A stretch of DNA of 64,000 nucleotides, from contig JAZBRS010000029.1 of the NCBI GenBank assembly GCA_037176725.1, positions 49,362,001 through 49,426,000 on the forward strand, given 5' to 3'. Source of the DNA: Posidonia oceanica. Taxonomy: Eukaryota > Streptophyta > Magnoliopsida > Alismatales > Posidoniaceae. Positions 24,884 through 35,100 of this stretch are shown piece after piece; position 1 is the first letter of the stretch, and each line of letters starts with the position of its first letter. The translations under genes and the position numbers were made by a program. The notes below the pieces were generated by a model. It worked only from the letters and a program-made list of their open reading frames with translations. It made no database searches and was not told the DNA's origin.

Positions 24884-26768
24884 TGTTGACACCCCATCTT
24901 GGCAGGCCTAGACCTTTGGAGCCCTCTTGTTGGTTGCTGGATCAAACCCCAACCAAACCCTAACCCTAACCCTCCTCTCAACCCTTCAAAATCAGCCCAT
25001 TTTGGCCTAAACCTCTACCCCCCTTCCCAACCTCAAAACCTAACCAAAATTCATAGGAAAACCCACCACTATCCACTCAACAAACCTATCCAAAAACCTA
25101 GGATTTTCCAAGCCTGACCCATTCCCAAAAACCCTAGAAAACTTAGGTGAAACTACCCTTTTTCTATACCTTGAAACCCCTCCAAAACCTCCTTAGAATC
25201 AAACCAAAATTTCAGACCCAAGACTTCAAAACCTAGACTACCCACCCACCAATTTTCACCCCATTCCAAGACCATTAAGACCTCCATTCACTCAAATTAT
25301 CCTTTTCTCTCTCCGGAATTATCGTTTTCTCTCTCCTCTCTCTCTCCTGATTATCATCTCCCTTTTCCCCCCCTTCTCATCCTTTTTTGGGTCTGGCTGT
25401 GGGCCCCCTCTGTGCTTCTACCCTTCCTCTATCTTATCCTGGTTTTTACTTTATTTTTAACACTTTTTCTGAATTTTTAAAAATCGTTTTCCTCCAATCT
25501 ATCCTTTTCCCTTTTATTCCCCTTTTTATTCCATTTCTTCCCTCCTTCTCTTTTCCTTTTCTCCCTTTTGCAAAAATCCACAAAAACCCATAAAAATCTG
25601 TAAAATCTCAAAACATAAAACAAACAAATCAGTGCACTAAGAAAAACAATTAAAAATGTTAAACAAGCAATCAACAACTTAAACTTAACTTAAGCAAGCT
25701 AAAAAGAAAACCAAGCATGCAAACTAAAAAATGCAAAACAAATCAAAAGAAAACACTGAAAAATCAAAGAAAAAGCTAAAATAAAATCAAGAACCACCAA
25801 AGTTAAAAACCCATCAGAGGAATTAAAAAACAAACCCAAAAAGAAGAATTAAAAAATCAAATACTAGAACAAGTAATTAAGAAAGGCAAAAGACTTAACC
25901 TAACAAACATAAGAAAAACAAGTAAAAACTTAATTAAAAAAAAGAAAAGAAAACACATCTGAAAAGCTTAAAAACACCTTATCAAACCAAAAAAATCCAA
26001 CTAAAAACTTCAAGAAAAATCCTTAAATAAAAAATCAAGACATAACTTAAAAGACTTAAGAAAGAAAAACCCTAAGAAGACTACAACTTTAAAATCTAAA
26101 ACCAACCCTAAAATAATACGAAATAAATCCTGAAAAATCCTAATTAATATCCTAAGTGTCCAACAAGGGAAATACAATTTTTAAAACAATTTAAAAAAGG
26201 TTTAACAAACATTTAATCAAGTGAAAACCAATTAAGAACAAAACCAAAGCCCTAAAATCCTAATCAAGCCCAAAACACATTAATCAACTCAAAATAACCA
26301 TTAAAAATCTTAATTAAAATCCTAATCTACAGCACAACTCTTCTAATATTTTTATTTATTTTTAGTTTATTTTTACCTATCTTATTTCCCCATTCTACCC
26401 TCTCCTTCTCTCTTACTTTTCTTTTTTATTCTTTCTTTTCTTTACTGGGCTCAATCCAGCCCGTTTCCTTTTTTCTTTTATTTCTTCGTTTTTTTTCTCG
26501 GCCCACAGTCCGGCCTTCCCCACCCTTCTTCTTCCTCAATCTTCCTCTGCGTTTTTTCTCCGGCCGATTCTCCTGCGAAGCTGTGGCAACAGGATTCCCT
26601 CCTCCATTCGAATTTGAGTCCTCCATCGTGTCAATCTACAGCAGCTCGCCGCCTCTCCCTCGTCTCAGCGGTTTTTCCGGAGTCGGACGACACCGGTCTT
26701 CTCTGCTGCAGTGGCCGCCGGTGGATTTCAAAAAACTCCCAGCGCGCCAGCAGCCTCCCCTCCCCAGA

Positions 26769-26774
26769 TATAAG
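26769..26774 (+). promoter_or_regulatory. Candidate TATA box of the 5' LTR
   Basis: TATAAG in CCCCAGATATAAGCCTCCC lies just before a more purine-rich stretch, a plausible position for RNA polymerase II initiation. The same motif occurs at 48823-48828 and 5038-5043. If it is used, the R-U5 part is about 4 kb long. Confidence 0.5.
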
Positions 26775-29700
26775 CCTCCCGTCCTTTCCTTCAACTAGAG
26801 GATCATCAGAAAACCGTCAGTGAGCAAGCAAGCAACGAGAGACCACCAGCAAACCAGAGACCAAAATCCGAATTTTCCTTCCTTTCTGTGCGATCTTCCT
26901 TCTCCCCTGATCCTCTTCCAATTCCGGAGTGAAAAGAGAGAGGAAAAGAGAGTGTTTGTGAGTTCTGGGCATCCCGGAGAGAAGCCCTCATCAGAGCCCG
27001 ATCCCCCCATCCAGTCCTCTTCTTTTCTTCTCTGAAAATATCAGCAAAGCATCCTTCTTTCTTTTCCAATCCCCCAATACCACTCCAAGCCTCCACACTT
27101 CTCCCCATTGCTCCCCCAAGTTCACCCAAAACCCAGCCATTTCCCAGCCTCATTCTCCGGCCATTCCACCCACTGAAACCACCTAAAACCACCCAGAGAC
27201 ACCCTGATCACCAGACCTGCAACCCAGCTCCATTCTCTCACAATTCCCATCACTCCAGCCCGCAACTCCCCCCCCCAAACTTCACCCAGTCACTCACCAG
27301 GCCTCCACCTTTCTAAAGCCCCCGGCCTCGAACCCAACCGCTCACCACAGCTTCCAAACTCCACCACAAACACTTACGCCACTCAACTGATCAGAAAACC
27401 AGCCGACTTCCAATCTCCACCTACAGCCTCCCAAAAAAAACAATTCAACCACCCAGAACCACTCCCCGCACCTCCAGCAATCTCCCAGAACGCTCCATCC
27501 AAGCCGACGAGCAGCGGACACCTCCCTCGACCTCCGGCAGCATCCTCTGAACCCAGAAAAGCCAAAACGTTACCTGAGCTGCAGAACTTCGGTCCGGTCG
27601 ATCAGGAAGCACCGGAGGGACGTTCTGAAGTGATTCCAACCTCCGCGAGCAGCCGGCAACGTCTGCAGCAACCAGACGGCCTCCACCGGCGACAGCTGAA
27701 GTCATTGACGTCGGGGGGAACGACTCAGGCGCGGGAAAAGGTAATCACTGCTTCCCCTAGCTTCCTCTCCTTCTTCTCTTGCTTCCCCAGCCTTTAGAAT
27801 AGGCTTTCCGGACCTCCTGCTCCGTCTTCAGCTCGCCGGACAGCCCTCCTTCTCCGGCGCCGGCTGCTTTTCCTCCAGACACTCCGACCAGCAGAGCGAG
27901 TTCCAGTCGACCCCCGGAGCTCCGGACGATCGCCGACGTTGCTCTCCGCCTTCCCGCGCACCCCTCAGCCTCCCCTGTCGACGGCACGAGCTCTGGAAGC
28001 TTCGTGCTACAGTGCTCGTCGCCGTCGACGATCAACACTGTTTACTTATTTTTCAGTTTATATAGTTTTAGGGTAAATATTGCATGTCTGTCCTAAGTTT
28101 CCTCATTTTTGCATTCCAGTCCTTATTTCATTTATTCTGCTTGGTTTTTAATTAAATACTATGCTAAATTGCATAATCTGTTTATAGTTTTCAGTATTTG
28201 CAAGTTGATCCATCTACTGTGTTGTGCTGCTTTAATATTTTGTAGTTTAGTCCTCCTGTTTTCTTTTTTTGCACTTAAGTCCTGTACCAAGTCAGTTCAT
28301 TTACTTACTTATATTTTACCATACTGCATTGCATCCTGGCCCCTTGCATGTTTTTATTTTTGCATTTAAGTCCCATGCACTGTTAGAACTTAGGATTATT
28401 TTTTATTTTTGCATACTGCATTACATTCCAAGTCCCTGCATTTTTCTGTTTTTGCATTTAAGTACATGCACTGTAGAAACTTAGGTTCTGATTTTTATTT
28501 TTGGTTGATGCATTGCATATTTGCCCCTCTACTTTATCATATTTGCAGTTAGGTCCATTTTAAATGGACAGTAACTGTGCTGCATGCATTTTAACTTACT
28601 GCATTGCATTTTTAACCCCATATTTTCCAGAAATTGCACTGTGGTCCTGTCATTTAATTTTCAGAGCATATTTTCCATACTAAATTGCATTTTCAACCCC
28701 TGCATGATTGCAAAACCACACTTAGGTCCCTGCATGCTTTAAAAATCATGTGAAAAGACCATTTTGCCCCTAGGTTGCATTTTAGCCCCTATGCCTACCA
28801 AATTTCATACAGACCTTCCACTAGTACCCCCAGACTCCCCAGGACCTTGTTTTCTGGAAAATTTGCATCTTAGACCCTAGATTTTTTCAAAATTGCACTC
28901 TGACCCCTTTTGGTTTCAAAATCTCTTTCAAAGCATACCTTCTTTTCAAAACACCTTTCTGAGCCTAGTTTTTTGCCAAATAGACCCTTGTCTTCCCCTG
29001 TTTTCAAAGTCCTCTCCTGTGGAACCCTGTTTTCTGGGAAATTTGCATTTTTAGCCCCTCTTCTTTTTCAAAATACTTTCCGAAATCCTAGTTTTTTTTC
29101 CCAGCTTCTTTTCTTTACTTTTTCTTGCTTTTGCATGCATTCTGCATCCATTTAGTCTTGCATTTCGGCATCCCCTTTGCACACACTAAGCACTCCTAGC
29201 TCCCTTTCACTTGGGAGGACCCTTTTGCACACCCCTAGGACCTCCTGAACACCTAGATCTGTTCTTCTCCCCTGTTCTGGCCCTTCTGCCTTGGAGCTGC
29301 GATATCTTCCAATCCGGCCGTTGGATCTTCTCAAGTGAGCTACCCAAGCGACCGCAGCGAAGCGTTCTTCAGCATAGACCAGACAGATTTCAGATCAGGC
29401 TCCCGGATTTTCTAGTATGTACTCCTGAACCCCTGCATTGCATTCATTTGCATGGCATTTGCACAGTTTTCCTTGTTTTCGCTTTCTGTCTCTTTGAGCA
29501 TGTAGAATAGGACTTCCCCTTTCTGCTTGTCTATTCAAATCCTCGTTTCGCGTTTCCCTGTGTGTCTCGTGTTGCGTTCTCCCTGGATTTGCCACTTTAT
29601 GTGACTTTCTTCCCCTTTTTCCACGATCCGATCGCATCACGAGCTTTGGGCAGCATGCGAGACACACCGTGGAACGGTTTAGTGGGAAACAGTCGCAAAG

Positions 29701-29874
29701 AGGTGGTAATCCCTCCATTTGCCCCTTCTCCCCTCAGTAGGTCTTCACACCTACTCTGAGTGGTCCTAAACAGCGTTTGTTCTTATACACACGTTGTCTT
29801 GCCTCCCCTTCGACCCCTTTTAATCTCTTTCTGCATCCTCGCATTTGCATGGCTTTTTCGAGGTTTTTGCTTCG

Positions 29875-30180
29875 CTGTTTTGGCACCGTTTCGCGTGCCC
29901 GCCCTCGTTTTCGCTCCGTTTTGCGTGCCCATCTGTTTTCTTGTCTCGTTTTGCGCACTGTCTTGCCTTCTCGTTCGTTTTGCGTGCCGGTTTTATTCCT
30001 TCGCCCCGTTTTGCGTACCATTCTGTTTTCTCGTCCTGTTTTGCGTACCTTCTTGCTCTCTTGTCTCGTTTTGCGCGCTGCCTTGTTTTTCGCTCGTTTT
30101 GCGTGACGATTTCGCTCTTTTGCATCGTTTTGCGTGTGTTGTTCGCTTCCTGCCTCGTTTTGCGTGTTTCGCGCCGTTTT
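29875..30180 (+). repeat. CGTTTTGCGTGCC-type minisatellite in LTR U5
   Basis: Degenerate units of about 25-35 bp are built on (C/T)CGTTTTGCGTGCC. Homologous arrays lie in the other LTRs at about 8085-8265, 11110-11340, 23338-23680, 51945-52170, 57950-58070, and inverted at 61100-61300. Unit number differs between LTRs. Long ORFs on both strands across these arrays are repeat artefacts. Confidence 0.8.
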
Positions 30181-30430
30181 CTCTTGCATGTCGATCCCAT
30201 TGCATGGTTTTCACGCTGTTTTGTTTTCTCGCTTGCATTTGCATATAGGGCTGTGATGCTTACTGCCTGGAGTTCTCACGAGCTAGGTTACGCCTGGTTC
30301 GGAATACAGACAGCGCAGCTGAGCACTTAGAGAGCACGTTTACTTCCTTGCATCGTTTCTTCCCACTTAGAGCACTCCTTGAGCATTCATTTAGGCATTC
30401 ATAGGCACATAGGCATTCAATCCTGCATCT

Positions 30431-30565
30431 TTCTGCGTATGCGAGCGTAAGCCTAGAAAGACCGATTTTCGGGCGTGTCGGGGGTGCCTAATACCTTCCC
30501 CGCACGTAACAGGAGTCCTTACCCTATCTTTTGGCCCGCAATGACCGTACCGCCCTTATCCTAGG
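30431..30565 (+). promoter_or_regulatory. Conserved U5 block with GGGGGTG...CACC/TACC...CCCC hairpin
   Basis: The block runs from TGCGTATGCGAGCGTAAG through AGAAAGACCGATT, TCGGGCGTGTCGGGGG and CCCCGCACGTAACAGGAG to GCAATGACCGTACCGCCC. It recurs in every LTR 3' end in the window: about 8508-8640, 11581-11720, 23925-24060, 52422-52558, 58320-58460, and inverted at about 60760-60890. Its conservation far exceeds that of the surrounding sequence. A stem forms between GGGG(G)TG and the downstream pyrimidine-rich CCCC. A similar motif is, to my knowledge, common in Tat-lineage LTRs. Its role is not known to me. Confidence 0.8.
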
Positions 30566-30825
30566 CTAGAGTCATCTCATTTGCATTTGTTTGCATTTGT
30601 TTCCCTTTGCATCGCTTTGCTTTGCATTTATCGCTCGGTTTTGCGCGTTAATTCACGCATTACCCCGGTTTTCCTCGTCTTCCGTTAATAGACGTGGTGG
30701 CGACTCTGATTTGTCTTATCTTTTCCTTTTTCTCCTCGATTTTAAGTGTTTTTCGAGTTGAGCCTCTTCCTCGGATCTCAATCGCCGCTAAATAGCGAGC
30801 CTGGTTCCGATCGGGATCGCTACAG

Positions 30826-30843
30826 TGGCGACTCTGCTGGGGA
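30826..30843 (+). other. Primer-binding site of the complete element
   Basis: TGGCGACTCTGCTGGGGA starts two bases after the LTR end. It is complementary to a tRNA 3' end with terminal CCA. A tRNA-Arg primer is inferred from the known Ogre primer type. Confidence 0.9.
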
Positions 30844-32156
30844 ATAGACTAGACTCCGGCTTTCGTTCTCGGCTTTTCGCTCGCTTGTTTTGTAGTTTTG
30901 TCTACCTTGTGTGCCTTCCTTGCCTGTTTTGCTCGCCTTTCTGTGCAAACCCCTAGCAAGTCGCTTCGTGGCTACTTTGCTTGGGTTTTGCACCTCTTTC
31001 GCCTCGGTTTGCGCTTTCTTTTACCTGGCTTCGCTTATTTGCTTGTTTATTTACTTATTGTCTTGCTTATACTCCTATTTCTTTTACAGTCTGCTTACTT
31101 TTACCTTGTTTTGCCTTACTTGCTTATTATTGCTTTAATTCTTGCGCATTGCATGTCTACATACTTTGTTTGGCTAAAATACATGCTTTTTGGATGTTGA
31201 ATGCTTCTTTTACACCCTTGCTATGCCACTACACACGCACATACTATGCTTACATGCCTTTTGACTTGATGAATGCTTCTTTTTCACCATCATATTCACA
31301 AACACTCGCACATGCCATGGACATGCCTTTTGTTGTGTTGTATGATGGTTGCTTGCCATTTGGATTGATTTTCTTCCCTTTTGCACATGCCATGCTTAGG
31401 ATAGTAGAGACCTGTCTGCTTCCCCCATGGTTAACTAAAAAATGCAAGTAAAAAGAACTTCTAGGGGCAACTAGAGACTACAAACAATCCTTCACTCCCT
31501 TTTTGGTTAATAAAATGTGCAAGATAAAAAAACTCTAATCATTTGCATAAGCATCATATAGGGCATGCATTCTTCTCCTCTGAGTCCACCTACTAGTCTG
31601 CGAAGGACGATTCCGGCCTCTTGTTCCACTGCTTTGGGCGTGGCATAAGTTGGTCGGTCCGTCCCCTCCTTGTCCGGGGGTCGTGTCGGTGTTAGTAGAG
31701 GGTACCACCCACGCTTTGGCGGGGTAGAGGCCACTAACGCACCACCCTGTCATTACCTGAGCTTTGGGCCGGGAGTTAGACAGGGGACCTACTTTTTCTG
31801 ACCTGAGTCGGTGACCCGTACATCCAGGGATACCCGGAGTAGACAGCCTTGCTAGGAAACACTAGTTAGGTAAGGGGGGCATACTAGAAAGCATGCATAT
31901 CATTCACGCCACTTAACTAACTCATTTGCATTCATCCTCTAGTTTCTAACCCTAATTTCCTTCTGTTGTGTCAGCGTGATCGGTAAGCGAGTTCCCTTTG
32001 CCAGAGCTTGAGTACCGACCCTCGTTGACCCCCTTTTGCGACTTAGTTCGCGACCATTCCCCTTCCGAGCTATCCACACTTGCGACGATAGCTCCTCTTA
32101 GGAAGCATCGCTTGAATACCCGTCGCAGCCCAGTTCTCACACGCTCTAGGTCAGCA
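30844..32156 (+). other. Leader of the complete element
   Basis: A 1.3-kb leader without a supported ORF. The first half is T-rich. The stretch 31575-31745 is the conserved leader block (TCTGCGAAGGACGATTCC, TCGGTCCGTCCCCTCC, GGGGGTCGTGTCGGTG) shared with 12785-12925, 53005-53165 and the inverted 59585-59760. In this copy CCCCTCCTTGTCCGGGG forms a short stem. It is a candidate packaging signal. The frame used by gag is open back to about 31998 but has no ATG there. Confidence 0.7.
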
Positions 32157-35100
32157 ATGGCCCAGTACGTTAGTGAGCCTTCTTTTACTCCTGTCACGGA
32201 GGGTGTTTCCGTTCTGGCCCCCCCGGTTGCTCTTTCTGTCCCACTTGTTCCCCCTCCGACGCCAGGGTTTCCTCCTCTGACGTCTCTAGGTTCTCAGTAC
32301 ACCCCGGGACAGTGGCAAGCCTCCCTTCCTCCGGATCCGGTCGCTGAGTCTATCTTGATGGCCGTTACTCGCGCTCCGGAGACGCCACTGCCCCCTCCGT
32401 CCTAGGGATACGTCGCTTTCGACATCCCTTCCACCGTTGCTGCGACTTTTTCTGTAGATCCCCTCCTTCCCGGACCATCTGTGTCCGTGCCTCTTGCTTC
32501 TCAGCCGCCGCCGGCACTGCACTTCAGCGTCCCCACTGGCGAGACGCCCGAGGCGCAGTACCAGCACCTGATGGAGCTTGCCCAGAGACTGCAGGGCATA
32601 GCTCTGTCAGTTCGTCCTCCTTCTATCTCTGTCGTTCCTGAGGTTCCTCCAAGGCCAGTTCCTGCATTCCTTGCATCGACCTCTACACCTCCGCCTCGAC
32701 CATCGTCGCAACTGCTCACGGTTCCGACGACGGGGGCTCGTTTACCGCCTCCTGCACAACACTTGGCACAGCATGCTCCACTTTCTTCTGGTGGTCAACC
32801 CTTTGGGTCGGCTGGAGCCCAGTACCTCACTGGCTCGCTGTCTGGCACCCCGCCTGCATAGCAACTGGTGCTCCGCCATCCTACCCCTGTCCCAACACAG
32901 CATGGCATTTATTCTTCTCCTCTCCCTCAAGTCCAGCATCCTGCATACACTCCTGCATACACTATCCCCCAGCACGGATACGCCGGCCATCCCGTTGCTC
33001 CACCAGGCGACGCTATGGTAGATCCGGAGGAGCACTTAGGTGCGACCCATTCGGCGTATGTGCTCGCTACCCCTGCTGATCCCTCTCCTACAGCAGCAAT
33101 TCCAGACCCCATCAACAACCGGATGGACGTCTTGGAGAAGGCACTAAGACTAGTGCAGGGTACTGAGCACCAGACCTACCAATTCCGAGACCTCTGTTGC
33201 TTTCCAGAGGCGGTACTCCCTCCGAAGTTCAAAATCCCGGACTTCGAGAAGTATAATGGTAGGGGCTGCCCTGTAGCACACCTGAAGGCGTATTGCGGTG
33301 ATCTCGCTCAGCTTCAGGCTGACGAGAGGTTGCTGATCCGCTTGTTCCAGAAGAGTTTGACCGGGCCAGCGCTCAAGTGGTTCACATCACTCGATATGTC
33401 AGCCATCAAGACTTGGAACGACCTCAGTCAGGCGTTCCTGGAACAATACTCCTTCAACCTCGATCTTGTCCCAAAGAGGGCGGACTTGATCGCCATCAAG
33501 CAGAACTCTGGCGAGCCGTTCGGGGAGTACGTCGGCCGCTGGCGCGCCCTTGCCTCTCAGGTTCGGGATAGACCCTCTGACGAGGAATCTATCGAGATCG
33601 TTATCAAAGGGGCGCAGCCGTCTCTCGGAGCTTTGCTTAGCATTCAACCAGTCACTACTTTTGCGGCACTCATCAGAGCTGGAGCGCGCGTGGAGAGTTC
33701 TTTGCGGAGTGGCAACTTCCCAGCTCTCTCTGCGTTCGCTAAGCAGGCAGTGATAAGCAGCAACAGTGCCAACAGCAGCACCTCCAACAACAACAACAGC
33801 GGCAGCAACAACAACCGCCCGAAGAGGAAGGACTCGCCGAAACCCGCTGTTGCATTCGTCGATTCTCCTGCTGTGCCTGTCCGCTTGCCGTCACGGCCTG
33901 CCCCAGCTCAGGTGGTGTACGCTCCTGCACCTAGGATCCCGCACACACCGCACATCACAACCACCGCTAGACCGGTCTATCCTGCCGCACCGGTTCAGCA
34001 AGGCCCGTACCCAAGGCAAAGAAGACCACCCGCTGAGAGGCAGAATTTCACCCCACTGGTGGAACCACTCACGGTCATCTTGCCAAAGGTGGCATCGCTC
34101 CTGAAGTTCCCGGAGGTTCATCCGCCGCCAAGCCCTCTGCCGCATTGGTTTAGGCCGGACCTCTTCTGCAATTTCCATCGAAGCGTCGGGCATTCGACGG
34201 ATAATTGCTTCTCCCTGCGGAACGCAATTCAGGACCTGATCGAATCGGGAACGATTGTAATCGACACGCACGAGGCTTCCACTCAAGCACGCACCCATGC
34301 ATCTGCATCTCCAGCTGTTCCCCCGCATTCTGGCATCGTCCGCCAACCTTTACCGGAGCACTCTTATCCGAGAAGGGCGGGAACCTCAGGCGTCCACTCT
34401 GTCTTTCCCTCTGGGCCCGCTACCTCTGTAGTGGACCCTTCTGATCTTATCTCTGACCTCTCTGAGCCTTTCCCAGTCAGTCTCTATTTGGCGGCAGTTG
34501 CCGGCTCCGAGTCGGGAATCCATTTGATCCGACCGCGTGCCAGGCCGGAGCGCCCTCGCGCGTCTCCCACCGTGCTCCCTCAGGCTCAATCTCCCGTACA
34601 CCTTTTAGCCAGAGCCCAGCCTAGTTCTCCCATTCACCTTCTAGGGCGACTTCAACCACACCTTCTAGGCAGACCTCAACCTGCCCCAGCCTTCCCACCC
34701 CAACAACCATATCCCATAGACAGACCTCAGTATCCTGTAGGTCCCCCTGTAACCCCTCCTGTGCTCGCAGCACATGCTCCAGTCGTCATTAACTTGACCA
34801 TGGACACCCATCGCGTCCCTTACAGCTACGCCACAGAAATGTGCGCGGAAGTAACGCGATCGGGGAGGATTTACAGGCCCCCAGCACCGGCAACTAGGCC
34901 AACTCATCCTAGACCTGTTATACCCCCACCCTCAGGCCAACCCTTAGCAAATCCAGCCCCAGATCAGCCTGTAGTTAGCCAAGCCCCTAGCCAGCCTGTA
35001 GTAACCCAGCTTCCTGCCACTACCCCTGTAGAACCTGCTAGAATCACCCCTCCAGCTGCTAGGAGAGACCAACCTAGAGCAGACCTAACCTCCCAGCTTA

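Larger units (their letters stand above)
24884..30824 (+). repeat. 5' LTR of the complete element
   Basis: 5941 bp, TGTTGACACC...GATCGCTACA. It starts C-rich with three CCCTAA telomere-like units (24955-24974). An A-rich tract of about 0.7 kb follows near 25600-26330, then a CT-rich and GC-rich part with a TATAAG box (26769). Then come a T-rich region with GCATTTAGGTCC-like words (about 28080-29170), CGTTTTGCGTGCC repeats (29875-30180), and the U5 block (30431-30565). ORFs within it are compositional and are not called as genes. Confidence 0.95.

Noticed and set aside
31998..32156. Upstream extension of the gag frame
   Set aside because: The frame is open but has no ATG. The first ATG, at 32157, has the same context in two other copies.
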